Assembly (NCBI GenBank): GCA_029934695.1
Contig: JAOZLU010000019.1
Span: forward strand, 6,721 to 24,796
DNA from: Desulfobacterales bacterium
GTDB lineage: Bacteria; Desulfobacterota; Desulfobacteria; Desulfobacterales; 4be13
DNA: 18,076 nt
Direction: 5' to 3'
The position numbers and the translations under genes are program-made. This document shows, piece by piece, positions 1 through 6,693 of the stretch (its first letter is position 1; each line of letters begins with the position of its first letter). The notes beneath the pieces are model-generated. The model saw nothing but the letters and a program-made list of their open reading frames with translations, made no database searches and was not told where the DNA came from.

Positions 1-70
1 AAATTTATCAAAAAATTTGTATTTTCCAAACCATCCCTCTTTCCGTCAGCAATATTTCTTTTCTGTGTAA

Positions 71-127
71 GGACAAAAAATGAGCGGGAAACTTTTTCGG
101 GAAAAAGTCGGGTTTCTTTTTTTGTCC
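71..127. repeat. palindromic repeat, GAAACCCGACTTTTTCC family, copy 1
   Basis: The outer arms are GGACAAAAAA and TTTTTTTGTCC. Inside, GAAACTTTTTC faces GAAAAAGTCGGGTTTC. The same words (ATGAGCGGG, GGAAAAAGTCGGGTTTC or the reverse complement) recur at 12747-12807 and several times in 14188-14352, which makes this a dispersed family rather than a single hairpin. Confidence 0.7.
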
Positions 128-207
128 TGCACACAGATTTCTTTTATATAATTTATAATACTTAACACATCATTCAAATTTTTTCCACCTGTAAATTTAT
201 TCCGGAG

Positions 208-227
208 TGCCAAAATTTTTTTTGGCA
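208..227. repeat. small palindrome, TGCCAAA/TTTGGCA family
   Basis: TGCCAAAA and TTTTGGCA flank a T-rich centre, and GGAG lies just before the left arm. The same design, GGAGTGCCAAA followed by TTTGGCAG, occurs at 5010-5035. A related palindrome with GCCAAAATTT arms lies at 14853-14881. Confidence 0.5.
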
Positions 228-430
228 GATAACTCTGGCACATTCAAAATATGATTCCGGTGCTCCCCGGTTGGCGCATTTCAGAGTTTATATATTTAAT
301 TCATAAAGGGGTTAATCAATTGACAGATGAAAGTTCCGTTGATTTCTGTTGCGTTTGACAAATTTTTCAGATATACAATCCTCCAGATTATGTTCATTCA
401 GAAAAATGAGATACTCCTTTGGCATCATAT

Positions 431-486
431 TACTTTTTACTTTTTACTTTTTACTTTTTACTTTTTACTTTTTACTTTTTACTTTT
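431..486. repeat. heptanucleotide tandem repeat, 8 x TACTTTT
   Basis: Eight perfect uninterrupted copies of TACTTTT end 7 bp before the oleA start codon at 494. Such an array is prone to slippage. It fills the place where a Shine-Dalgarno sequence would be expected. Because the ATG lies downstream of the array, a copy-number change would alter leader length and spacing, not the reading frame. Confidence 0.9.
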
Positions 487-493
487 AAAGTGT

Positions 494-1534
494 ATGCTGT
501 ATTCAAAAGTCTATATAGAGTCCTTTGGTTATGAACTTGCCCCTAACGTGGTCACATCAGATGATCTTGAAAAGCGGCTTGAATCGGTTTATGAAAAACT
601 TCATCTTCAAAGGGGGCAACTGGAAGCGATTACCGGGATACGCGAGCGCAGGTTCTGGGACCCGGTATATAAAATGTATGAAGGCGCGGCTGAAGCAGGT
701 CAAAAGGCCATAAACGCGTCCGGCATTTCCCCTCATGATATCGGAATGCTGATTTACGGCGGCGTTTGCCGGGACAATTTGGAGCCTGCAACCGCGTGTG
801 CCGTGTCAGACAGTCTGGGCCTTGACTCTGACACTCAGATTTATGATGTGTCAAACGCCTGTCTGGGGGTCATGAACGGAATGATCCAGACGGCAAACGC
901 CATTGAACTCGGGCAGATCAGGGCAGGTCTTGTGGTATCCTGTGAAGCGTCCCGCCAGATCATTGATGTCACCATTGACCGTCTTCTCAAAGCAAAGGAC
1001 ATGGAACTTTTCAAGAAAACCATAGCGACACTCACAGGTGGTTCAGGAGCTGTGGCCGTACTTTTAACCGATGCCTCGCTTTCCGACCGGGGCCATTGCT
1101 TCCTGGGCGGTGTCACAAGAAGCGCGGCAGCGCATCACAGACTTTGCCTGTGGGGACCGGACGCGGGAAGAGCTGTTGACGGAATTCATGTCATGCAGAC
1201 TGATTCCGTGGGGGTTCTGGAAAATGGCGTGGTACTGGGAACAGAAACTTACAAAGCATTCAGACAGGAACTTTCATGGCCGGATGACAAGCCGGACAAA
1301 GTGATATGCCATCAGGTGGGATCAACTCATCAGAAAAGCATACTGGAAGCTGTGGGAATCCCCAAAGAAAAGGATTTCACCACATTTCAATACCTCGGAA
1401 ACATCGGAACTGTATCCCTGCCCATCACAGCCGCCATTGCATCGGAGCGGGAATTTATCGTGAAAAACGATCTGGTCGGATTTTTCGGAATCGGAAGCGG
1501 CCTGAATTGCATGATGCTGGGAATAAAGTGGTGA
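494..1534 (+). CDS. oleA: OleA-like thiolase-fold acyl-CoA condensing enzyme
   Basis: 346 residues. OleA joins two fatty acyl-CoAs by a non-decarboxylative Claisen condensation to a 2-alkyl-3-keto acid, the first step of long-chain olefin or beta-lactone synthesis in the cytosol. The protein has the KASIII/FabH-type thiolase fold with a complete triad: Cys123 in SNACLG, His273 in ICHQVGSTHQ and Asn303 in LGNIGTVSLP. Glu97, 26 residues before the cysteine, sits where OleA has its extra catalytic glutamate, which favours OleA over FabH. I chose ATG 494 because the product then starts with the conserved YSKVYIESFGYELAP region. An in-frame TTG at 419 would add a hydrophobic repeat-encoded leader (YFLLFTF units) and is unlikely. 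No good Shine-Dalgarno is visible (only AAAG). oleB follows after 1 bp. A KASIII of other specificity remains possible. Confidence 0.85.
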   Translation: MLYSKVYIESFGYELAPNVVTSDDLEKRLESVYEKLHLQRGQLEAITGIRERRFWDPVYKMYEGAAEAGQKAINASGISPHDIGMLIYGGVCRDNLEPATACAVSDSLGLDSDTQIYDVSNACLGVMNGMIQTANAIELGQIRAGLVVSCEASRQIIDVTIDRLLKAKDMELFKKTIATLTGGSGAVAVLLTDASLSDRGHCFLGGVTRSAAAHHRLCLWGPDAGRAVDGIHVMQTDSVGVLENGVVLGTETYKAFRQELSWPDDKPDKVICHQVGSTHQKSILEAVGIPKEKDFTTFQYLGNIGTVSLPITAAIASEREFIVKNDLVGFFGIGSGLNCMMLGIKW

Positions 1535-1535
1535 T

Positions 1536-2432
1536 ATGACAAATTCCAAATTCCAAATTCCAAATTCCAAACTTTACCCCTTCAGGTCCCATTATATGGA
1601 TTTGGATGGGCTGAAATATCATTATCTGGATGAGGGCGCGGGCGATCCTGTGGTTATGATCCACGGGAACCCCACATGGTCTTTTTATTTTCGCAATCTG
1701 GTAAAGGCCGTATCATCTCAGTTCCGGGCCATTGTGCCGGATCATATCGGGTGCGGTCTTTCTGACAAACCAGATGCTCAGACATACAATTACAGGCTGA
1801 AAAGCCGTGCGGATGATCTTGAACACCTTTTAAATCATCTTGACCTGAAAGAAAATATAACCCTGATAGTTCATGACTGGGGAGGGATGATCGGCATGGT
1901 TTATGCCCTGAGATACCCGGAGAGGATAAAACGTCTCGTTATTATGAACACCGCTGGTTTTTTCCCTCCCGGGGATAAGGGACTTCCCCTCAGACTGTGG
2001 CTGGTCCGGAATATTCTCCCTTTTGCAGTTCCCGCTGTTCTCGGATTCAATCTTTTTTCACGCGCCGCGCTGTATATGGCATCCCGAAAAGGACTTTCCA
2101 AAGATGTCAGAGCAGGCCTGACCGGGCCGTACAATTCTTGGAAAAACAGGATTGCGACCCTTAAATTTGTCCAGGATATTCCTGTCAGCAAAAAAGATCC
2201 GAGCTACAGCCTTGTAAAAAATGTGGATGAAAACCTGCATAAGCTGTCAGGCATTCCCATGCTCATCTGCTGGGGCAGACATGATTTTGTCTTTGACTCG
2301 GTATTCCTTGCCGAATGGCAACGGCGTTTTCCTCATGCAACAGTCCATGAATTTTCAGATGCCGGCCATTATGTGCTTGAGGACGCGGCAGATGAGATTA
2401 TCCCGCTTGTCAGGGATTTTCTGAAAACATGA
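1536..2432 (+). CDS. oleB: OleB-like alpha/beta-hydrolase (haloalkane dehalogenase family)
   Basis: 298 residues. OleB enzymes decarboxylate cis-beta-lactones to alkenes. The family is close to haloalkane dehalogenases, and the sequence alone does not separate the two reactions completely. Visible motifs are HGNPTWSFYFR (43-53, oxyanion and Asn region), the nucleophile elbow VHDWGG with Asp114, GRHDF with Asp250 as likely acid, and DAGHY with His278. The position directly behind oleA (stop TGA 1532-1534, ATG 1536) supports the OleB role. The first 12 residues are encoded by four copies of a CAAATTC heptamer. Conserved sequence appears to start at LYPFRSH (residue 13) or at Met21 (1596), so the repeat may be a late addition to the N-terminus. 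oleC and oleD do not follow. Confidence 0.82.
   Translation: MTNSKFQIPNSKLYPFRSHYMDLDGLKYHYLDEGAGDPVVMIHGNPTWSFYFRNLVKAVSSQFRAIVPDHIGCGLSDKPDAQTYNYRLKSRADDLEHLLNHLDLKENITLIVHDWGGMIGMVYALRYPERIKRLVIMNTAGFFPPGDKGLPLRLWLVRNILPFAVPAVLGFNLFSRAALYMASRKGLSKDVRAGLTGPYNSWKNRIATLKFVQDIPVSKKDPSYSLVKNVDENLHKLSGIPMLICWGRHDFVFDSVFLAEWQRRFPHATVHEFSDAGHYVLEDAADEIIPLVRDFLKT
1540..1567. repeat. heptanucleotide tandem repeat, 4 x CAAATTC
   Basis: Four perfect copies plus a partial fifth (CAAAC) lie at the oleA/oleB junction, inside the first codons of oleB. Period 7 matches the arrays before oleA, the DUF29 gene and mqnE, although the unit sequence differs. Confidence 0.85.
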
Positions 2433-2449
2433 GTATGCTGAAAGAGGCT

Positions 2450-2475
2450 CTCTTTCAACTTTCAACTTTTTATGA
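2450..2475. repeat. degenerate heptamer repeat (CTTTCAA/CTTTTTA) before the DUF29 gene
   Basis: Two CTTTCAA copies followed by CTTTTTA occupy the 52-bp gap between oleB and the next gene. No Shine-Dalgarno sequence is visible before the ATG at 2485. Confidence 0.6.
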
Positions 2476-2484
2476 GATTTTATT

Positions 2485-2934
2485 ATGACTACTTTGCTCG
2501 AAAAATTTTATGAACAGGATTATTATCTCTGGTTGATGAAAAATGTCGCTCTTGTTCGGGAAGGCAGATTTTCAGAAGCAGATTTTGGAAATATCGCAGA
2601 GGAATTGGAATCCATGGGAAAAAGTGAGAAGCGTGCATTGGGCAGCAGACTGGCGGTTTTGCTTTCACATTTGCTGAAATGGCGATTTGAACCTGAAAGA
2701 CGGTCAAACAGTTGGAAATACACGATCATAGAACAACGTCGAAAAATCAGGGAATTGCTGAGTGACAGTCCAAGCCTTCGTCATGAGCTTGATAAAAAAT
2801 TTGCTTATGCTTATGAATCTGCTCTGATAAAAGCGGCAAAAGAAACTGGAATGGATATGGCGTCTTTTCCTCAGAACTGCCCGTTTTCATTGAAAGAGGT
2901 TATGGATAAAAGCTTTTTCGGAGACACAGACTGA
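2485..2934 (+). CDS. DUF29 domain protein
   Basis: 149 residues matching the DUF29 family (PF01724), small alpha-helical proteins of unknown function that are often multicopy in cyanobacteria and proteobacteria. The typical opening is LYEQDYYLWL-like (here FYEQDYYLWLMKNVALVREGRF), followed by IAEELESMGKSEKRAL, the helix VLLSHLLKWRFEPERR with SWKYTI, and the SPSLR segment near 90-95. Length and all blocks look complete. It separates oleB from mqnE by short pyrimidine-rich gaps. Nothing in the sequence links its role to either neighbour, and it is probably an independent insertion in the run. Confidence 0.85.
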   Translation: MTTLLEKFYEQDYYLWLMKNVALVREGRFSEADFGNIAEELESMGKSEKRALGSRLAVLLSHLLKWRFEPERRSNSWKYTIIEQRRKIRELLSDSPSLRHELDKKFAYAYESALIKAAKETGMDMASFPQNCPFSLKEVMDKSFFGDTD

Positions 2935-2936
2935 AG

Positions 2937-2966
2937 CCACTTTTTACTTTCAACCTTATTACTTTC
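2937..2966. repeat. degenerate heptamer repeat (ACTTTTT/ACTTTCA) before mqnE
   Basis: ACTTTTT, ACTTTCA, ACCTTATT and ACTTTCC follow each other with a period of about 7 in the 60-bp gap before mqnE. The words resemble the TACTTTT array upstream of oleA, so one repeat family seems to seed several junctions here. Confidence 0.5.
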
Positions 2967-2994
2967 CATTTTTCTTTTCACTCTCAATAAAGAT

Positions 2995-4107
2995 ATGACA
3001 GAATTTATAAACAGCATTCATAACAAACCCCTTCGCGCCATTGCGGAAAAGGTCGTGCAGGATATCCCGGTAAGCGAAGCTGACGCGCTTTATATGCTCA
3101 CCACAAATGATATTTTAGAACTGGGTCTGATTTCCCATTACCTGAGAATCAGACTGCACAAAAATATCGGTTTCTACGGCGTAAACATGAATCTCAATTA
3201 TACCAATATCTGCGAACTTCGCTGCCCTCTGTGCGCGTTCTCACGGGATGAAAAGGATGAGGATGCCTACCTCCTCTCCCATGATGAGACAGAGGCAAAG
3301 GTGAAAGAGGCGGTCTCCTTCGGCATTGATGAGGTCCATATCGTGGGAGGACTCCATCCCCAGTTGAAGATCGAATACTTTGAGGAGATGCTCAGACGAA
3401 TCAAGCAGATCAAACCGGATATCTTCATTGTGGGCTTCACCGCGGTGGAATACGACTACTTTGCAAAGATCAATAATATTCCGCTGGAAGAGGTGTTCCG
3501 GCGGCTCATGGATGCCGGGGTCGGGGCCTTGCCCGGGGGCGGTGCAGAAATATTCTCTCATAAAGTGAGAAAAGTTATCGCACCCAAAAAAATATCCGGA
3601 AAACGCTGGCTTGAAGTGATGCGGACAGCGCATTCTCTGGGACTTAAAACAAACGCCACCCTCCTCCACAATCACATTGAGGACACAGAGGATATCGTGG
3701 ATCACCTCTCCAAAATACGGTCTCTTCAGGATGAAACTCGCGGATTCAAATCCTTTGTGCCGCTCACCTATCACGATGCAAACACAGACATCCGGGCCAA
3801 ACGGGCCAGCACGACCGGATACGGCGATATCCGGCTGTACGCTGCAAGCCGGATTTTTCTGCATAACGTGCCGCATCTCAAGGCATTGTGGATGTATGTG
3901 GGAGAAAAGATGGCTCAGACGCTTCTCCGTTTCGGTGTGGATGATATCGGAGCGACCTACCATTATGAAAAGGTGGTTCATTCAGCAGGCGCGCCCACCC
4001 CGGATTACGGGAGCGAATCCCATCTGAGGCGGCTCATTGAACACGCGCAACTGAAGCCGGTGAGAACAACGGCAAACTATGATCTGCTCGCGGGGTGTGC
4101 CGCATGA
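2995..4107 (+). CDS. mqnE: aminofutalosine synthase MqnE (radical SAM)
   Basis: 370 residues. MqnE joins SAM-derived adenosyl to 3-[(1-carboxyvinyl)oxy]benzoate, the MqnA product, giving 6-amino-6-deoxyfutalosine in the futalosine route to menaquinone. The [4Fe-4S]/SAM cysteines are Cys73, Cys77 and Cys80 in NICELRCPLCAFSRD, the CxxxCxxC order of the family. EVHIVGGLHP (113-122) and LPGGGAEIF (179-187) are typical of MqnE and separate it from the related MqnC. The start ATG 2995 has only a weak AAAG-type ribosome-binding site. The stop overlaps the start of mqnA (ATGA), so the two are probably translationally coupled. mqnB, mqnC and mqnD are not in the window. Confidence 0.92.
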   Translation: MTEFINSIHNKPLRAIAEKVVQDIPVSEADALYMLTTNDILELGLISHYLRIRLHKNIGFYGVNMNLNYTNICELRCPLCAFSRDEKDEDAYLLSHDETEAKVKEAVSFGIDEVHIVGGLHPQLKIEYFEEMLRRIKQIKPDIFIVGFTAVEYDYFAKINNIPLEEVFRRLMDAGVGALPGGGAEIFSHKVRKVIAPKKISGKRWLEVMRTAHSLGLKTNATLLHNHIEDTEDIVDHLSKIRSLQDETRGFKSFVPLTYHDANTDIRAKRASTTGYGDIRLYAASRIFLHNVPHLKALWMYVGEKMAQTLLRFGVDDIGATYHYEKVVHSAGAPTPDYGSESHLRRLIEHAQLKPVRTTANYDLLAGCAA

Positions 4108-4913
4108 GGCTCGGATATATCAACTATCTGAACTGCTATCCTTTCTATTATCATACACTGGAAAAAGAACCGCTCCCGGATGCGGAAATTGTGCCTGGAT
4201 ATCCCAGCGAACTCAACAAAATGATGGTCCAGGGTGAACTTGACCTCAGCCCCATTTCAGCCGCTGCTTATGCCGACATCCAGAAAAAGGTCGTTCTTCT
4301 CCCTGATTTCTGTCTCAGTTCCGTGGGATATGTCCGCTCGGTAATCCTCAACAGCAAAAGTCCCATAGAATATCTGCATAATAAAAGGGTTGGTCTCTCC
4401 AGCGCATCCGAGACCTCTGTTGTGCTTTTGAAAATTCTCCTCCAAAACTACTACAAAGTTGAGCCTGTCTATGTCCCCACACAACCCAAGCCTTCTTTGA
4501 AAGATGAAAACCTTGACGCTACCCTGATCATCGGCAATGAAGCCATCACGCGCACCGAACCCGTGGCCTATACTTATGATCTGGGCGACCTCTGGATGAG
4601 AAAGACGGGGTTTCCCGTGGTGTTTGCCGTGTTTGCCGTGCAGGAATCCGCTATAAACAAATATCCGTCTCAGATACATGCCATTGTGAACTCATATCAT
4701 AAATCTCTCGGCTGCCTTGAATGCGAAAGAGAACTGCTCATTCAGAAAGCCGCGGAAAAATACCCGGATATCCAGTATGACATACACGCCTATTACCAGC
4801 TTTTACAATATAAGTTCACAGAAGAGATGAAAGATGCATTGCGGTTTTACTTCAGACTTGCAGGAGAATTGGGACTGCTCAGTCAGGTGGGGACGTTAAA
4901 ATTTCTGACCTGA
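4104..4913 (+). CDS. mqnA: chorismate dehydratase MqnA
   Basis: 269 residues. MqnA dehydrates chorismate to 3-[(1-carboxyvinyl)oxy]benzoate, the first futalosine-pathway step, which feeds MqnE encoded just upstream. The protein has the periplasmic-binding-protein-like fold of the family: RLGYINYLNCYPFYY at the N-terminus, the PSELNKMM.GELDLSPISAAAYA block (about residues 32-56) and VGLSSASETSVVLL. I chose ATG 4104, which overlaps the mqnE stop (TGA 4105-4107), over an in-frame GTG at 4095, because the conserved MRLGYIN begins there. The first two steps are thus co-encoded in reverse order. No transport signal is visible, as expected for a cytosolic enzyme. Confidence 0.92.
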   Translation: MRLGYINYLNCYPFYYHTLEKEPLPDAEIVPGYPSELNKMMVQGELDLSPISAAAYADIQKKVVLLPDFCLSSVGYVRSVILNSKSPIEYLHNKRVGLSSASETSVVLLKILLQNYYKVEPVYVPTQPKPSLKDENLDATLIIGNEAITRTEPVAYTYDLGDLWMRKTGFPVVFAVFAVQESAINKYPSQIHAIVNSYHKSLGCLECERELLIQKAAEKYPDIQYDIHAYYQLLQYKFTEEMKDALRFYFRLAGELGLLSQVGTLKFLT

Positions 4914-4953
4914 AAGTTTGGGATTTTCAAAGGAGTGCGGAAATGGAGCCGCT

Positions 4954-4990
4954 AGGCGGAATTTTCGCATATAGGCGGAATTTTTGCAAT
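4954..4990. repeat. 19-bp direct repeat, AGGCGGAATTTT units
   Basis: AGGCGGAATTTTCGCATAT at 4954-4972 is followed directly by AGGCGGAATTTTTGCAAT at 4973-4990. It lies in the 322-bp gene-free gap between mqnA and the converging TRAP remnant. The rest of the gap (4914-5235) has the palindrome at 5010-5060 and no coding signal. Confidence 0.7.
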
Positions 4991-5009
4991 CCCCCGGAGA
5001 TGTGAGTCA

Positions 5010-5060
5010 GGAGTGCCAAACTTGCAGTTTGGCAGTACTAAACTGCAAGTTCAGCACTCC
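5010..5060. repeat. palindrome with two alternative foldings after mqnA
   Basis: The long fold pairs GGAGTGC (5010-5016) with GCACTCC (5054-5060) and AACTTGCAGTTT (5019-5030) with AAACTGCAAGTT (5040-5051), leaving a 9-nt loop. The left half alone can instead form a 9-bp hairpin, TGCCAAACT/AGTTTGGCA with loop TGC (5014-5034). Another GGAGTGCCGAA copy follows at about 5077. No T-tract follows, so it is not a standard terminator, though it lies between converging genes. Confidence 0.75.
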
Positions 5061-5235
5061 CCGGGAATGTGCGCCGGGAGTGCCGAAGTCCGAACCGAGC
5101 AGCACCTTAATTGCCTGCGGAGGATTGGCGGTTCGGATTTGCCGATCCCTGATAAAAGGTTTCCTGATTCAATGTTTTCAGCATTGCTTTTGGAGATTGC
5201 AAACACACACCGGAAGTCTTATTTATATTCAGCCA

Positions 5236-5556
5236 TTACAACAGGTTCGGCAAGAACATGACCAGAGAGGGAACATAAGTTACAATGGCCAAAGCCACCA
5301 ATAAGGCCAGAATAAGCGGCATTATCTCCTTTACAAATTCAACGATGGGCAGGTTGGTGATGGAGCAGGTCGTAAACATCATAGTGCCAAAAGGCGGTGT
5401 CACGCCGCCGATCATGATATTGACAATCATGATGACACCAAAATGAATGGGATCAATACCCATATTCACGGCCACGGGAACTAACAGCGGCGCAATGATG
5501 ATCAGAACGGCGCCGCCCTCCAAAAACATGCCGAAGACCAGGAGAAAAACATGCTT
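5236..5556 (-). pseudogene. TRAP transporter large permease (DctM-type), C-terminal remnant
   Basis: About 105 codons of the C-terminal end of a DctM/SiaM-type TRAP large membrane subunit, which normally has about 425 residues. Recognisable blocks are LLVFGMFLEGGAVLIIIAPL, the NMGIDPIHFGVIMIVN segment, GGVTPPFGTMMF and a final hydrophobic helix ending in VPSLVMFLPNLL. Homology begins abruptly at about 5553 and the frame hits a TGA at 5557-5559, exactly where the tail of the neighbouring TPR gene ends. The small permease and binding protein are absent. Without the first 10 or so membrane segments it cannot work as a transporter. It is a recombination remnant. Confidence 0.88.
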
Positions 5557-5598
5557 TCAAAAATTTCTTTTCTTTTTTCGAAAGAGTATGATCATTTT

Positions 5599-6156
5599 TT
5601 AATGCTTTGGTAACCTTTTCGATGGTTTCCTGAATTTCCTGTGCCGAACTTTTTTTTCCGATACCGTATTACCGATCATTTCATCCCATGGTGAATCTGA
5701 AGTCTGTATATATGCGACAAGATTTTCAGCCATGTTACGGCATAGTCCGATGAGCTTTTCCTTATCAACATTGGCTGTTACAACATAGCCTCGTTTCAAC
5801 GCATCAGATATTAGGATATTTTTATATTCACTGTCGTCAGTTCCGGATATTTCAAGAAACCGTTCCATTTCCGTAAAAGCTTCTTTTATACGCAACAAAC
5901 TGAACAGTGAATGGAAAAGCCCTAATGACGCATGCTCGTCTTCCGGTTTTTTATGAACAAGTTTTTCGAATATATCAGCGGATTCATCATATCTCTTCAA
6001 ATCCATGAACACTCCGCCTATAATGAAATATGCTTTGAGAAAGGACGGAGCATGGTCTGTTATCTCTCTCAGGACTCGGACGGCCTGTTCAGGACTTCCG
6101 GCATCCCTGAATTTTACCGCGACAGTCAACTTTTCCTTCAACTTTTTTTCATCCAT
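5599..6156 (-). CDS. TPR-repeat protein with frameshifted C-terminus
   Basis: 185 residues, cytosolic, with about three TPR-like helix pairs (residues 4-105): SPEQAVRVLREITDHAPSFLKAYF, then RYDESADIFEKLVHKKPEDEHA. The function is unknown; such proteins usually bind partner proteins. I chose ATG 6154-6156 because GGAGG (complement of 6164-6168) lies 7 nt upstream; a longer start at 6192 has no such site. The last 16 or so residues (from VRHRKF) are basic and unlike the rest. Adding one A to the A8 run (T8 on +, 5650-5657) restores a plausible helix, SSAQEIQETIEKVTKALKND, in the other frame, running on to the TRAP breakpoint near 5555. So this is a recent frameshift or a sequencing error, and the gene is probably 3'-truncated as well. 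Confidence 0.7.
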   Translation of the reverse strand: MDEKKLKEKLTVAVKFRDAGSPEQAVRVLREITDHAPSFLKAYFIIGGVFMDLKRYDESADIFEKLVHKKPEDEHASLGLFHSLFSLLRIKEAFTEMERFLEISGTDDSEYKNILISDALKRGYVVTANVDKEKLIGLCRNMAENLVAYIQTSDSPWDEMIGNTVSEKKVRHRKFRKPSKRLPKH

Positions 6157-6246
6157 CTGTTTTCCTCCTATCTTCTGATTAAGGCAAAACATTTAAGTAT
6201 CATAAGCATGATCCCTGAAATGTCCCGCCTTAACCCGTAGCTTTGT

Positions 6247-6560
6247 CTATTCAATTTTCCTGAGGAGGTTTCTGAGCATGTCCTGACTCTTCCTGATGCT
6301 CTCTATGGCCTCTCTGTTATGTTCTTGCGCTTTCTCAATTCCTTCCAGCTGATTGAGAGCGTCTTCGATCTTTCTGATCCTGTCTCTGCTCCGTTCACGG
6401 GGTGGAGGACAGGGCCGGTTCAGGCGCAGCATGCGTGAAAACATTTCCCTCCGGCTCGGTCTTGCTCGTGAGCAGGCCGTCGTTGTTCTCATAGTCAAAG
6501 ACAAAGGGGGCTGCTGGTCCCCGGATAAGTGACATGCGTGAGCCGGTTGTCACTGTCCAC
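6247..6560 (-). pseudogene. RHS/YD-repeat remnant with coiled-coil tail
   Basis: Reading from 6560 downward, one frame gives VDSDNRLTHVTYPGTSSP. The next frame gives FVFDYENNDGLLTSKTEPEG, then NVFTHA, and a third gives LNRPCPPPRE. Together these match the YD/RHS repeat pattern (N.RL..vtYP, DY..N.GLLTs.tdPEGN.f.H, LNRP). The first shift falls in a C5 run. After the RHS part, a charged helix (about 45 residues, RIRKIEDALNQLEGIEKAQEH and on) runs to the stop at 6247. RHS proteins are large secreted or surface toxin carriers of over 1000 residues; only one repeat survives. It could be the relic of a polymorphic-toxin locus. The coiled-coil tail may come from a different gene. Confidence 0.65.
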
Positions 6561-6593
6561 GAGCGGAGCGGCTCTGAGGCGCAATCCTTTCAG

Positions 6594-6630
6594 AAAAGAA
6601 AAATGCGACTGAGGAAAAGTCCTCAGTCGC
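6594..6630 (-). terminator. Rho-independent terminator, minus strand
   Basis: A perfect 11-bp stem GCGACTGAGGA (6605-6615) / TCCTCAGTCGC (6620-6630) with a 4-nt loop is followed on the minus strand by ATTTTTCTTTTC. It lies 64 bp after the stop of the membrane-protein gene at 6694 and separates that transcript from the RHS remnant. Confidence 0.85.
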
Positions 6631-6693
6631 CTTCTGTGTCACCAGATCAGTCTGGCGGACAACAATCCGCTTTTTTCACATCAGGCGGCCTCC

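Larger units (their letters stand above)
1..493. other. gene-free leader region upstream of oleA
   Basis: I see no convincing gene here. The stretch is AT-rich and holds a palindromic repeat at 71-127, a small TGCCAAA palindrome at 208-227 and a heptamer tandem repeat at 431-486. TTGACA-like hexamers occur at 320-325 and 355-360, but neither has a good -10 box at 16-18 bp, so I do not call a promoter. The short open frame on the minus strand (46-243) runs through the palindrome and has no protein-like composition. Confidence 0.6.

Noticed and set aside
320..383. Promoter with TTGACA at 320 or 355 for oleA
   Set aside because: Neither hexamer has an acceptable -10 box at 16-18 bp. The regulation of oleA cannot be read here.
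419..493. TTG start for oleA giving an N-terminal YFLLFTF-repeat extension
   Set aside because: The extension is just the translated TACTTTT array. The ATG at 494 begins the conserved sequence and gives the usual OleA length.
494..1534. FabH (3-oxoacyl-ACP synthase III) assignment
   Set aside because: The OleA-type glutamate at 97, the neighbouring OleB and the lack of fab genes make OleA the better call, though the fold is shared.
3241..3981. 246-codon open frame on the minus strand inside mqnE
   Set aside because: It lies antisense to a fully conserved radical-SAM gene and has His/Cys-rich composition typical of a shadow frame.
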